DNA of 64,000 bases. Origin: Pedobacter sp. W3I1 (GTDB lineage: Bacteria > Bacteroidota > Bacteroidia > Sphingobacteriales > Sphingobacteriaceae). The notes under the pieces are model-generated. The model worked only from the letters and a program-made list of their open reading frames with translations. It did no database searches and was not told the origin of the DNA. The DNA lies in assembly GCF_030816015.1 (NCBI RefSeq), contig NZ_JAUSXN010000001.1, forward strand, positions 2,976,001 through 3,040,000. The letters run 5' to 3'. Positions 35,049 to 45,109 of this stretch are shown here, piece after piece. The stretch's first letter is position 1; every line of letters begins with the position of its first letter. The position numbers and the translations under genes were made by a program.

Positions 35049-35573
35049 TTAACTATTTAGAAGTCCAAATTCTATTATTGCTTTCGGGAAATTCTTGTTT
35101 TCGTGCCCTGGCCGGCATAATTTTAAAAGTGCAAATCTTTGGATATTGGTGAGTTTACGCCATTGGCTTATAGAAAGGTGCAGCTGCAATTCAGCCAGTT
35201 TTTCTTTAAGCATCATAGGAATTTGGTGTAAATTTCCCCAGTCGGGCAGTGGATCAATAGCCAGTGTGGTGGCCTGGTTTCCGGTATATTTCGCAATCAG
35301 TCCAATCAGAAACTGATGATACTTATCTGTTTGTTCTTGAGTTGAGACCGGGAGTAAAGCCAGTTGGATTCTTTCGGATGGATGGAATTTACTCCATTCT
35401 GCCAGTTTTAATTTTATTCCTGCGGCATCCATTTTAAAACGCACTACCATAGGGATACAGCGTATATTTTCTTCAATAAAATCTTCTTCGAACTTAAAAT
35501 ATTCAATCCCTTTAAGGTTTTTAAATTCTGAAGGCTCCATTTTTACTTTCATCATTTTGTTTAATTTAAGCAT
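35049..35573 (-). CDS. Nitrate-reductase-associated protein
   Basis: The 174-residue protein matches the family found beside assimilatory nitrate reductase in cyanobacteria (Nitr_red_assoc). Recognisable segments are FEEDFIEENIRCIPMVVRFK, GIKLKLAEWSKF, the SISQWRKLTNIQRFALLKL helix and RPGHENKNFPKAIIEFGL at the end. The biochemical role is unknown; a maturation or assembly factor is the common suggestion. Possible internal starts at residues 7-8 would shorten it slightly. It is followed 3 nt later by the rubredoxin-type gene. Confidence 0.85.
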   Translation of the reverse strand: MLKLNKMMKVKMEPSEFKNLKGIEYFKFEEDFIEENIRCIPMVVRFKMDAAGIKLKLAEWSKFHPSERIQLALLPVSTQEQTDKYHQFLIGLIAKYTGNQATTLAIDPLPDWGNLHQIPMMLKEKLAELQLHLSISQWRKLTNIQRFALLKLCRPGHENKNFPKAIIEFGLLNS

Positions 35574-35637
35574 TTTTCAATAGTATACCTTGCTGGAAAA
35601 AGAGGTAATCTCAATAATTTAAATTCTCTTCTCTTGC

Positions 35638-35707
35638 TGTCATGTTGAGCTTGTCGAAACACCTCAAAGCATAATTAATAAGGTCCTTCGACAAGCTCAG
35701 GATGACA
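35638..35707. repeat. Palindromic dispersed repeat (TGTCAT...ATGACA type)
   Basis: TGTCATGTTGAGCTTGTCGAA at the left is mirrored by TTCGACAAGCTCAGGATGACA at the right around a 28-nt centre. It separates the nitrate reductase gene from the two downstream genes and could form a strong transcript hairpin there. Confidence 0.65.
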
Positions 35708-35752
35708 ATCCTTATTTGTGATTAAGGCTAATGACTGACCGCAAAATTATAA

Positions 35753-38700
35753 TCAATCTGCCAACGCAGGCTTAGGTTCCGTTTTTAACACATTTACAAA
35801 CGAATCTAAAATTGCTTTTACTTCTGGTCTGCAGCTGCCACAGCCCATTCCGGCACCTGTGAGCTGGCAAAGTTGTAAATGATCTTTACAACCATCTTTT
35901 ATTTTGTTGATCAGGTTGCCTTCGCCAACATTGTTGCAACTGCATACGGTTTTGCCAATAATGGGTTCGGTTGTTTTGCCACTCCTTAACAATTGAAGCC
36001 GCTTTTCGCTCAGCTCCATTTTATTTTCAATCAGGTTCCGAAACTCTAAAAATTCGCTTTTGTCACCAATTAATATGGCTCCAACTAATTTATCGTTGTG
36101 TACAATACATTTTTTATAATACCGCTTGGCTTTATCGATAAAAACAATTTCCTCATAAGTGGGGTCGTTGTTCGGTATTTCGGCGAGGCCTAAAGAACAT
36201 AGTTCTAAGCTATGCATTTTAAGGATATTCATCAGCAAACTGCCCTGATAAAATTTCGCAATATCACCACAGAGAAACCGTGCTACAATTTCGGCCTGTT
36301 GTTCTGCTGCTGCAGTGATGCCGTACATCTGACCTTTAAATTCTGCAATTTCACCAATGGCATAAATGTCTTTTTCATTGGTTCTCAGGTATTCATCAAC
36401 CACAACGCCGCGTTTGCATTCAATTCCTGCTTCTTTAATCAGCTCGGTGTTTGGGACTGTGCCAATGGCGATTACCATCGATTCGCAATCAATCAATAAG
36501 CCACTTTTTAGCCGGATACCCGAAATGCTTTTTTCGCCGATAATCCGGTCTACCTCATCGTTGTAGAAAATTTCTATACCTTTGCTAATCAGTTCTTCGT
36601 GCAATAATTCACTGCCCAATGCATCTAACTGGCGGCCCATTAATCGCGAGATCCTTTGGATGATGGTCACTTTTGATCCGGTTTCGGCCAGGGAAGTGGC
36701 CAGCTCGATCCCCAGTAACCCGCCACCTACAATTACTACTTTTCCATTTGTAGTATCGATATGTTTTTTAAAGCTATCGGCATCGTTACGACTACGCATA
36801 GTAAATATGCCGTTTAGCTTAGGGATATCCTTAAGCACAAAAGCCCTGCTTCCGGTAGCCAAAAGCAGAACGTCGTAATGGTGGGTTTGGCCACTGCTAT
36901 CGGTAACCGTTTTATCTTCTTTGTTAATTTTGTCGATGCCTAAACCGCGGTGTAACTTGATTCTGTAATCAGTTTCCTCGCTATCGCTCATTTTAATGAG
37001 ATTATGCCAGGGTAAAGTGCCAATGATATAATCGGGAAGAAGCACCCTATTGTAAAAAGGGAAATTCTCTTTGCTAAAGATCTCAATATCATCTTCAGTA
37101 TTTAAAGCCCGATAGCTTTTAACAAAACCGCAAGCGCCAGCACCTGCACCAATAACTATGATCTTTTGCCGTGCTTTTTTGTATAATTTTACCTGTACAG
37201 CACTGAACTTAAAATCTGGTTCTTTGCTCTGTGGGTCGACAAGGTTATTGGTGAGATTATTGACACGGTTTAAATCACTTTTTAATATTTTACCCCAATG
37301 CATGGGCATAAAAACGACTCCCGGTTTAATATCTTCCGAAAATTTTGCTTTTACACGAACATTTCCACGTAAACTGGAGATTTCGATGATATCATTGTCT
37401 TTAATGTTCCGAATTTCAGCATCAAATGGGTTAATTTCTAAAAAAGATTCGCTGATGTGCTGATTCAGTTTATTCACTTTGCCAGTTTTGCTCCGTGTAT
37501 GCCATTGATCCCTGATTCTTCCGGTGGTTAAAATCAGTGGATGTTCTGGTGTTAAAGCTTCTGATTGGTTCTGATCATCAAATGATAGGATATTGGCCTT
37601 TTTATCTGGTGTATAAAACTGATGATCGGTAAATAACCTGGCCGTTCCGAATGCTTTTTCTTCTTTTGGATATGGCCATTGAACGGCTCTTTTTTCTTTT
37701 AAAATCTGATAATTAAGACCGCTGATATCAATGTTGGTTCCTGCGGTTAAAGCTGCATGCTCATCGTATATCTCTGCTGCATTATTAAAGTCGAAACCAT
37801 GATAACCCATTTTTTTTGCAAATCGGCAGATAATTTCTGAGTCTGGCAGCGCTTCTCCAGGGGCTTCAGTTACCTTGCTAAGGTAAGAGATATAACGCCC
37901 CGCATTGGTCATGGTGCCCTCTTTTTCAATCCAGGCTGCTGCAGGCAATACCACATCAGCATATTTTAAGGTTTCTACTTTGTTGCTAATGTCTTGAACG
38001 ACTACAAACTTTGCTTTTTTTAATCCTTCTTCCGCTACGCGGACATCGGGCAGGCTGATTAACGGATTGGTGCATAAAATCCATACTGCTTTAAGTTTTC
38101 CGGTATTCAGCTCATCGAACATTTCGGTGGCGGTTAATCCGGGTTTAGCTTGTATGGTACCCAATGGGATCTGCCAGAATTTCTCGACCTCATTACGGTG
38201 ATTTTCATTAGTTAAAACACGGTGTGCAGGTAACAAATTACTTAAGCCACCAACTTCGCGGCCACCCATGGCATTTGGCTGTCCGGTAAGCGAGAAAGGA
38301 CCGCTTCCGGGTTTGCCTATGTGACCTGTAATCAGGTTCAGGTTAATTAGCGAAAGGTTTTTGTTGGTGCCCACCACACTTTGGTTAAGTCCCATAGTCC
38401 ACATGCTGATAAAACCTTTTGCATTGCCGATGTAAGATGCAGCCAAACGAATATCATGCGCTGCTATACCACAAATGTCTGCCGCTTCTTCCAATGAAGT
38501 TGCAAAAACAGTAGCCCGGTATTTTTCGTAACCATTAGTACTGTTAATGATAAAATCAGCATCAATTTTTCCATCTTCTATCAAACATCTGCCAATGGCA
38601 TGATGAAGGGTAATATCGGTACCTGGATTAAGCTGTAAATGAACATTGGCGATTGAACAGGTTTGTGTTTTCCGGGGGTCGCTAACAATAATTTTTAAAT

Positions 38701-39301
38701 CAGGATTTTTCTGCTTTGCGGCTTCAACACGGCGCCATAGGATAGGATGGCACCATGCTGGATTTGCGCCTGCTACAAAAATACAATCAGCAATTTCAAT
38801 ATCATCATAACTAATGGGTACAGTATCTTCACCAAGACTCATTTTGTAACCAACAACCGCGCTGCTCATACATAAACGGCTGTTGGTATCGATGTTATTA
38901 CTACCGATAAATCCTTTAATTAATTTATTTACTACGTAATATTCTTCTGTTAAACACTGTCCGCTGGCATAGAAAGCAACGCTATCGGGGCCGTGTTTTT
39001 TAATCAATGCTTTAAAAACGGCTGCTGTTCTTTCTAGTGCGGTATCCCAACTTACCCTTTGAAGGGGCATGTTTTTGTTGTACCGCATTTCAGGGTAAAG
39101 CAGCCTATCGCTTTTATCGTTCGCGGTATAATGAAGATTCATGCCCTTACTGCACAACATGCCTTTGTTTACAGGATGATTTTTATCTCCTTCAACAGTT
39201 ATGCGTTCATGGATATCTTTATTTACCACAATACCACAGCCCACCCCACAATAGCAGCAGGTGGTTGTTTTGTTCGGCGATATGTTTTTTTCTTCTTTCA
39301 A
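35753..39301 (-). CDS. Fused assimilatory nitrate reductase: molybdopterin, FAD/NAD(P)H and BFD-like domains
   Basis: One 1182-residue chain. Residues 1-720 are a NasA/NarB-type molybdopterin oxidoreductase with an N-terminal [4Fe-4S] site (C15, C18, C22, C50), LSLINLNLITGHIGKPGSGP and a molydopterin-dinucleotide-binding domain. Residues about 730-1090 are a NirB-like FAD/NAD(P)H dehydrogenase (VIGAGAGACGF, VVIVGGGLLGIELA, YAIGEIAEF). The last 70 residues hold a BFD-like [2Fe-2S] domain (CSCNNVGEG, GMGCGSCRPEV). It would reduce nitrate to nitrite with NAD(P)H without separate electron subunits. It follows the nitrate transporter gene by 36 nt. Confidence 0.92.
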   Translation of the reverse strand: MKEEKNISPNKTTTCCYCGVGCGIVVNKDIHERITVEGDKNHPVNKGMLCSKGMNLHYTANDKSDRLLYPEMRYNKNMPLQRVSWDTALERTAAVFKALIKKHGPDSVAFYASGQCLTEEYYVVNKLIKGFIGSNNIDTNSRLCMSSAVVGYKMSLGEDTVPISYDDIEIADCIFVAGANPAWCHPILWRRVEAAKQKNPDLKIIVSDPRKTQTCSIANVHLQLNPGTDITLHHAIGRCLIEDGKIDADFIINSTNGYEKYRATVFATSLEEAADICGIAAHDIRLAASYIGNAKGFISMWTMGLNQSVVGTNKNLSLINLNLITGHIGKPGSGPFSLTGQPNAMGGREVGGLSNLLPAHRVLTNENHRNEVEKFWQIPLGTIQAKPGLTATEMFDELNTGKLKAVWILCTNPLISLPDVRVAEEGLKKAKFVVVQDISNKVETLKYADVVLPAAAWIEKEGTMTNAGRYISYLSKVTEAPGEALPDSEIICRFAKKMGYHGFDFNNAAEIYDEHAALTAGTNIDISGLNYQILKEKRAVQWPYPKEEKAFGTARLFTDHQFYTPDKKANILSFDDQNQSEALTPEHPLILTTGRIRDQWHTRSKTGKVNKLNQHISESFLEINPFDAEIRNIKDNDIIEISSLRGNVRVKAKFSEDIKPGVVFMPMHWGKILKSDLNRVNNLTNNLVDPQSKEPDFKFSAVQVKLYKKARQKIIVIGAGAGACGFVKSYRALNTEDDIEIFSKENFPFYNRVLLPDYIIGTLPWHNLIKMSDSEETDYRIKLHRGLGIDKINKEDKTVTDSSGQTHHYDVLLLATGSRAFVLKDIPKLNGIFTMRSRNDADSFKKHIDTTNGKVVIVGGGLLGIELATSLAETGSKVTIIQRISRLMGRQLDALGSELLHEELISKGIEIFYNDEVDRIIGEKSISGIRLKSGLLIDCESMVIAIGTVPNTELIKEAGIECKRGVVVDEYLRTNEKDIYAIGEIAEFKGQMYGITAAAEQQAEIVARFLCGDIAKFYQGSLLMNILKMHSLELCSLGLAEIPNNDPTYEEIVFIDKAKRYYKKCIVHNDKLVGAILIGDKSEFLEFRNLIENKMELSEKRLQLLRSGKTTEPIIGKTVCSCNNVGEGNLINKIKDGCKDHLQLCQLTGAGMGCGSCRPEVKAILDSFVNVLKTEPKPALAD

Positions 39302-39337
39302 ATGATCGGCTTGTATGAATGGTTTTGTTGGCGTAGT

Positions 39338-40705
39338 TTATTTGCCAGGAGTAAGTACCAGGTCTTCTACTGGTGATGTTTTTTGTGCCATAATGGTTCT
39401 GAAGATGAATACTGCAACACCAATCCCGAGGATAATAAAACCGAGGAAAGTAAAGGCGCTGGTATAATCAATCAAATCTTTTTGAACATTAAGGCCATTC
39501 TCGATTACATTTTTAGTGGCATGACCAGCTTTGGCTTTAAACATAAATGCAATCAGCATGGCGCCAATATTTCCACCCGCACCTACAATACCCGCTACAC
39601 TACCAACTGCAAGTGGATTGATGAAAGGAACGAGGCTGTATGTTGCGCCATTGGCCATTTTTAAGCTTAAACCGAAAACAAACATCATAAAAATGGCCAT
39701 TCCGATATTGCCCGATTTAGCGAACCAGATCAGGCCGATTCCTTCTACCAAAAGCAAGAGTGCGAGTAGAAGTGTTTTGCCATCAAATCCCCATGTTTTA
39801 CCAATTTTATCGGCAACAATGCCACCCAATGGCCTGGCAAAAATATTAATCCATCCAAAAATACCGGCAACCATCCCTGCAATAGCGATTGTTGCACCGA
39901 ACGAATCAGTAAAGAAGATTGGCGCAAAGTTATCTACCGTTATTTCTACACCAAAACATGCAGCGTAGGCAATGGTTAAAATCCAGGTGCGGTAATCTTT
40001 TGCGGCGAGTAAAAATGTATTTTTGGTGCTTTTTATGTTTTCGTCTTTTAAATCCTTAAAATCTCCCTTTGGGGTGTCTAAAGTATAGCGATGGTATAAA
40101 AAGGCACATACTAAAAGCATTACTCCGGGAAAAATCATGGCATATCTCCAGCTATCTTCGGTACTGCAAAAGCCCAGGGCGGTAATTCCGGATGCAATTA
40201 GTGGCATAAATAAATTGGCGGCACCACCACCGGCATTACCAAAACCACCAGCAGTTGCATTTGCGGTTCCCTTAATGTTCGAAGCAAACATAATTGAGGT
40301 GTGAAATTGGGTAATTACAAATGATGCTCCGATTACGCCTATAGCTAAGCGAAAAAGTAAAAAAGAAGTGTAAGAATGGCTGGTTCCGATTAACAGCACA
40401 GGAATGGCGCAAAGTACCAAAAGCCAGGTGTAGATCAGTTTAGGGCCAAATTTATCAATCAATCTTCCGATGAGTAAGCGGGCAATAATAGTAGCCGATA
40501 CTGACGCAATTTGGATGTTACCCACCTGATCTTTAGTAAGGTGAAGCTGCTCTCTTGCTATCTTCATTAAAGGTGCCATTCCGAACCAGGCGAAGAAACA
40601 GAAGAAGAAAGTTAACCATGTAATATGAAAGGTCTTCATCTGAACACCTTTAATCGAAAATATATTAAGTTTATCTAGTGGTTTAGTTGTAGTATTCTGT
40701 GTCAT
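39338..40705 (-). CDS. Nitrate/nitrite transporter, MFS NarK/NasA type
   Basis: The 455-residue protein has 12 membrane segments and nitrate signature segments of the NNP family: GNAGGGAANLFMP (about 155-167) in segment 5 and GAGGNIGAMLI (about 370-380) in segment 11, and a RLLIGRLIDKFGPK loop between segments 2 and 3. NNP transporters bring nitrate into the cytoplasm by proton symport or nitrate/nitrite exchange. Its place between nirBD and the fused nitrate reductase indicates uptake for assimilation. Confidence 0.9.
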   Translation of the reverse strand: MTQNTTTKPLDKLNIFSIKGVQMKTFHITWLTFFFCFFAWFGMAPLMKIAREQLHLTKDQVGNIQIASVSATIIARLLIGRLIDKFGPKLIYTWLLVLCAIPVLLIGTSHSYTSFLLFRLAIGVIGASFVITQFHTSIMFASNIKGTANATAGGFGNAGGGAANLFMPLIASGITALGFCSTEDSWRYAMIFPGVMLLVCAFLYHRYTLDTPKGDFKDLKDENIKSTKNTFLLAAKDYRTWILTIAYAACFGVEITVDNFAPIFFTDSFGATIAIAGMVAGIFGWINIFARPLGGIVADKIGKTWGFDGKTLLLALLLLVEGIGLIWFAKSGNIGMAIFMMFVFGLSLKMANGATYSLVPFINPLAVGSVAGIVGAGGNIGAMLIAFMFKAKAGHATKNVIENGLNVQKDLIDYTSAFTFLGFIILGIGVAVFIFRTIMAQKTSPVEDLVLTPGK

Positions 40706-40739
40706 AATGGTTGATTTAAGCGTGATAAATTGGTTCTTT

Positions 40740-41135
40740 TTAAAACTTATAGCCTAAACCTACGCCGACGTTCCATTCGCCATTTTTGACTGCGGTTTTA
40801 GGGTTGTAATATAAAGGTACTTGTAAGGCTATATGGTGAAATGCTGCCGTTAAACCAAAACCGAGATTAGGAGTAAGGGCAGCATTTTTTGGCGCACCGG
40901 CAGCCACTTTATCTTCTTTGATTCGTAAACTTGGGAGTAGGCCCAGTAAAATAGCGTAAGGTTTTTTGCTGAATTTTATGCTTGGTCCGGTACAGTTTAT
41001 AAAAGCGCCGTGATCAACGTAACCAGCAACGATAGTTCCATCGAATAAAACCGCTTTAGTTTGCGATTTAGCAGAAAAACAGAACAAGGTAAGTGCAAGG
41101 CAGCCTGTTATGGCTACATAATTAGAAATTTTCAT
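40740..41135 (-). CDS. Small secreted, probably outer-membrane protein in the nitrate cluster
   Basis: The 131-residue product has a signal peptide (1-24, cut after AKS) and a mature part rich in alternating hydrophobic residues and glycine, ending in an aromatic residue (GLGYKF), as outer-membrane barrels do. It is too short for a full pore alone. It lies between nirD and the nitrate transporter gene on the same strand, so it is probably co-expressed. No family recognised. Confidence 0.65.
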   Translation of the reverse strand: MKISNYVAITGCLALTLFCFSAKSQTKAVLFDGTIVAGYVDHGAFINCTGPSIKFSKKPYAILLGLLPSLRIKEDKVAAGAPKNAALTPNLGFGLTAAFHHIALQVPLYYNPKTAVKNGEWNVGVGLGYKF

Positions 41136-41193
41136 ATCAGTTTGGTTTGGGTTAAATTTTTATCAGAAAAAGTTTAAATCTTACTGGGTCAGG

Positions 41194-41541
41194 TTAAGAT
41201 TTTGGCGTAGTGCCAATATAAACAGTTCCATTTTCTATCTTTACAGGATAGGTTTTTATTGCACATTCATCGCCGCTTAAACATTCGCCAGTGCTTAATG
41301 AGAATGTTTTTTTGTGAAAAGGGCAGGCTACCTTAGGTTCGTCGGTAGTAGATCCGATCATTCCACGGCTCAATGCCATTTGCTTTTTGTGCGGGCATTC
41401 GTTTTGTGTGGCGTACCACTCATTTCTTCTGGTGAAATAGAAAAGTGCAATCTGATCTTCACCATGTTTTACGCAAACGCCACCGTTCTCAATGGCATCC
41501 TCGACTCGGCAGGCTGCTAGCCAATTTGATTGTTCGTTCAT
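41194..41541 (-). CDS. nirD: Nitrite reductase small subunit (Rieske type)
   Basis: The 115-residue protein is a Rieske [2Fe-2S] domain with the two ligand pairs C-P-H (in NECPHKKQ, about 43-45) and C-P-F-H (ACPFHKKTFSL, about 73-76). NirD partners NirB in NADH-dependent reduction of nitrite to ammonium in the cytoplasm. It follows nirB by 37 nt. The ATG at 41541 gives the usual family length. Confidence 0.9.
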   Translation of the reverse strand: MNEQSNWLAACRVEDAIENGGVCVKHGEDQIALFYFTRRNEWYATQNECPHKKQMALSRGMIGSTTDEPKVACPFHKKTFSLSTGECLSGDECAIKTYPVKIENGTVYIGTTPKS

Positions 41542-41578
41542 GATTTTTGGGTTTTATAAGGTTTGTAAAGATTATTGA

Positions 41579-44093
41579 TTAAACTGTTTTCCATTCGGCG
41601 GTTCTTTTTTGTCCGCGCATTTCAACAAATTCTATGGTAGGGTCTTTGTCTTCTGGTGCATTTACAAAATGAGAGAATCTTTTTCTGATTGCAGGGTTTT
41701 CAACTGCCTCTTTCCACTCGCATTTATATGAGGCGATTAAATTTTCAATTTCACTTTCCCACTGGGCCGCCATCCCTAAACTATCGTTGATAATTACATT
41801 CCGCAGGTAATCTATTCCGCCTTCCATTTTGTTCAGCCAGGTTGCTGTTCGGGTAAGTGGATCGGCAGTACGGATGTAAAACATCAAAAATCTATCAATA
41901 TACTGGATGCAGGTTTCACTGTCTAAGTCTGTTGCCAATAATAAAGCATGTTGAGGCTTGCTACCTCCATTGCCACATACATATAAGTTCCAGCCTTTTT
42001 CGGTGGCAATAATGCCAAAATCTTTACTTTGAGCTTCTGCACATTCTCTGATACAGCCACTTACCGCTGATTTGAATTTATGTGGTGCACGTATACCTCT
42101 GTATCTTTCTTCAATCCGGATGGCAAAACTTACGCTATCATGCAAACCAAATCTGCACCAGGTACTGCCAACACAGCTTTTTACTGTTCTTAAGCCCTTT
42201 CCGTATGCATGGCCGCTTTCAAAGCCTGCAGCAATTAATTCTTCCCAGATAATAGGCAGGTCGTTAAGGTGCGCGCCAAACATATCTATCCGCTGACCGC
42301 CTGTAATTTTGGTATACAGGTTATATTTTTTAGCTACTTCGCCAATTACAATCAATTTGTCGGGAGTAATTTCGCCGCCCGGAACCCTTGGTACTACAGA
42401 GTATGAGCCGCCTTTTTGGATGTTGGCCAGAAAACGGTCGTTGCTATCCTGAGCCACGTCGTTTCCTTTTTTAAGGATCATTTCGTTCCAAAGGCTGGCA
42501 AGTAATGACGATACTAATGGTTTACATACTTCGCAACCGTCATTTTTACCTAAAGCATCTAATACTGCATCATAACTTTTTAATTCATGAATATGAATGA
42601 GGTCAAAAAGCTCTTGTCGGCTATAATTAAAGTGCTCACATATTACATTTTTGATGTATTTACCTTGTGATTTTAGGGTGTAGGTCATTAAATCTTTTAC
42701 CATCGGCAAACAGCCACCACAGCCTGTACCTGCTTTGGTGCATTTTTTCAGGTCATCAATATTTTCGCAAGAACCATCTGCTACTGCCGAGCAGATATCG
42801 CCTTTACTAACACCTTCGCAACTACATATTAATGCGCTATCTGGTAAACCTGTAATTCCGGCTCCGCCTGCAGGTTCGCTTCCTCCACGCGCACCCAGTA
42901 TCAGTTCTTCAGGGTTTTCTGGTAATACAATGCGGTTATTAGAGGTCTGCAACAGCAAGTTATACGCTGTTGCATCTCCAATTAATATACCTCCTAAAAG
43001 GTATTGCCCGTCATTACTAACATTTATTCTTTTATAAACGCCTTTGTGTTTGTTTTCGAAGATGATGGTACGGCAATCCGGCTCGGTAATAAAATTATCA
43101 CCAAAACTGGCTACATCGATGCCAATCAGTTTGAGTTTGGTGCTCATATCAAAGCCTGTGAAGGCTTTATCACCTTCGCAAAGGTTTGCAGCCAATACTT
43201 CTGCCATTTCGTAGCCTGGAGCAATTAAACCATAAATCATTCCGTCGTATAAGGCGCATTCGCCAATAGCAAATACAGCTGGATCGTTGGTCTGCATTTT
43301 TTCGTCAACTACAATTCCGCCCCGTGGACCAACCTCAATGCCGCAGGCTTTAGCTAGTTCATCACGTGGTTTTATGCCGGCAGAGATTACCAGCATATCA
43401 ACATCTAAAGCCGTATCATCACTAAACTTTAATGCAGTAATACGGCCATCACCTTCAATGCTCGTGGTGTTTTTATTTAAATGGATCTGTAAGCCTAAAT
43501 CTGTAAGCTTCGATTTAAGCATGTCGCTACCGGCAGGATCTATTTGTCTTGGCATTAAGCGCGGTGCAAATTCAATAATACTGGTTTTTTCGATACCCAG
43601 ATCAATCAATGCTTTAGCGGCTTCTAATCCTAATAAACCGCCTCCTATAACTGAAGCCGTTTTGGCTTTTTTTGCGTAGCCACTAATGAGGTCAAGATCT
43701 TCTATTGTACGGTAAACAAAAACACCTTCTTTCTCAATTCCAGGGATATTAGGAACAAAAGCACCAGAACCCGTAGCAAAAACAAGAATATCGTAGCTGT
43801 AATCTGAACCATTGGCGGTATAAACTTTTTGAAGGTCGCGGTCTATTTTAGTAACTGGGTTATTGAGAAATAAGGTAATATTTTGTTCCTGATACCAGTT
43901 TTCTGTAGAAAGGGAGAGGTCTTCGGCTGTTTTGCCATTAAAATATTCACTTAAATGAACACGATCGTAAGCTCTACGGGGTTCTTTCTCCAAAAACAAT
44001 AAGATTAAAAGAAGAAGTTTTTGATCTAAGCTTTTCGCAGAATTTATACCCCACCATTCCATTTCCTATTACGATTATTTGTGGTTCTTTCAT
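41579..44093 (-). pseudogene. nirB: Nitrite reductase large subunit, frameshifted near the N-terminus
   Basis: The main frame (44062 to 41579) carries the FAD/NADH domains, the BFD-like [2Fe-2S] site (CSCEGVSKGD, GTGCGGCLP) and the siroheme reductase domain with cysteines in VGSTWCRFG and GCIRECAEAQ. The true N-terminus, MKEPQIIVIGNGMVGYKFC, starts at 44093 in another frame. The two meet at 43985-43987, where GAGAAAGAACCC has one base more than the expected GAGAAGAACCC. Removing one base gives a normal 837-residue NirB. The enzyme reduces nitrite to ammonium. A sequencing error is the simplest explanation. Confidence 0.9.
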
Positions 44094-44227
44094 AAATCTT
44101 AAAGGTGTTTAGTGTTTTTTAGTTTCTGTTGGTTGTTTTTTGTTTCGGATTATTTGTTTTTGGTATTATTTTATTAAATAATCGTTTTAAAAATATATAA
44201 TTTAATATTTATATGATTTTTGATAGT

Positions 44228-44235
44228 CAAATATA
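44228..44235 (-). promoter_or_regulatory. -7 box for nirB
   Basis: On the minus strand this reads TATATTTG, a perfect match to TAnnTTTG. The expected -33 TTTG is only weakly matched (CTTTTT about 18-20 nt upstream), which is consistent with an activator-dependent promoter. The leader to nirB would be about 127 nt. Confidence 0.45.
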
Positions 44236-44266
44236 TGCTTTAATTATATAAAAAGTTGTTATTGTG

Positions 44267-44278
44267 TGATTTTTATCA
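44267..44278. promoter_or_regulatory. FNR/Crp-type palindrome between nirB and cobA
   Basis: TGAT-TTTT-ATCA is the core of the FNR consensus (TTGAT-N4-ATCAA). It lies about 50 bp upstream of the predicted nirB transcription start and 67 bp upstream of the cobA start codon, so it could serve both. A second palindrome, TTTGA-TAG-TCAAA, lies at 44219-44231. The FNR-like regulator in this window is the natural candidate for binding. Confidence 0.45.
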
Positions 44279-44344
44279 TTAAATATTTAACTTTTTAATA
44301 AATTTTCATCACTTTTATACTTAAATAGTTAAATCATTAAAATT

Positions 44345-45109
44345 ATGAATCAAAAAACTACTGATTTTGGACTTTTTATAATGGGTGGAGGTCCTGGTGA
44401 TCCGGAATTAATCACTATGAAAGCTTTTAATGTGCTAAAAAGAGCAGAAGTTATTCTTTATGATAACTTAAGTAATGAAAAATTGCTAGAAATTGCTCCG
44501 AAAACATGTAAAATGATCTATGTTGGCAAGCAACCTTATGGAAAATACACGCCACAAGAGAAAATAAATGAATTAATTGTCGAAAATGCTCAAAATTACC
44601 AGGTAGTAGTGCGTTTAAAGGGTGGAGATCCTTTTATTTTTGGTAGAGGATTCGAAGAATTGATTTATGCGGAGGCCAGAGGGATTAAATGTCATTATAT
44701 TCCGGGTATAAGTAGTATGCAAGGAGCAGGTTTTATCGATGTGCCCTTAACACACCGTGGAATTAGCGAAAGTGTTTGGATACTTACCGGAACTAAAAAG
44801 GACGGAAGTTTAACCAACGATTTAAAATGTGCGATGAAAAGTTCGGCTACAGTAGTTATATATATGGGGATGAAAAAAGTTGGCGAAATTTCTAAAGCCT
44901 ATTGCGATGCAGGTTTAGGTGATATGCCTGCAGCAATTATTCAGCATGCTACCTTACCCAATCAAAAACAAGTAGTATGTTCGGTTAAGAATTTACAGGA
45001 ATCTGCAGAAAACGCTGGTTTAACTTATCCGGCAATTATTATAATTGGTAATGTAGTGCAGGCTAAAGCTTATGCAAATTTAAATCATGGAGAGTTGTTG
45101 TCGGCATAG
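44345..45109 (+). CDS. cobA: Uroporphyrinogen-III C-methyltransferase
   Basis: The 254-residue SUMT has the family motifs GGGPGDPELITMKA (residues 14-27), VVRLKGGDPFIFGRG (about 88-102) and THRGISE. It methylates uroporphyrinogen III twice to precorrin-2, the precursor of siroheme. Nitrite reductase NirB, encoded divergently from the same spacer, needs siroheme, which explains the pairing. The precorrin-2 dehydrogenase/ferrochelatase is not in the window. The gene could also carry the symbol sumT. Confidence 0.92.
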   Translation: MNQKTTDFGLFIMGGGPGDPELITMKAFNVLKRAEVILYDNLSNEKLLEIAPKTCKMIYVGKQPYGKYTPQEKINELIVENAQNYQVVVRLKGGDPFIFGRGFEELIYAEARGIKCHYIPGISSMQGAGFIDVPLTHRGISESVWILTGTKKDGSLTNDLKCAMKSSATVVIYMGMKKVGEISKAYCDAGLGDMPAAIIQHATLPNQKQVVCSVKNLQESAENAGLTYPAIIIIGNVVQAKAYANLNHGELLSA

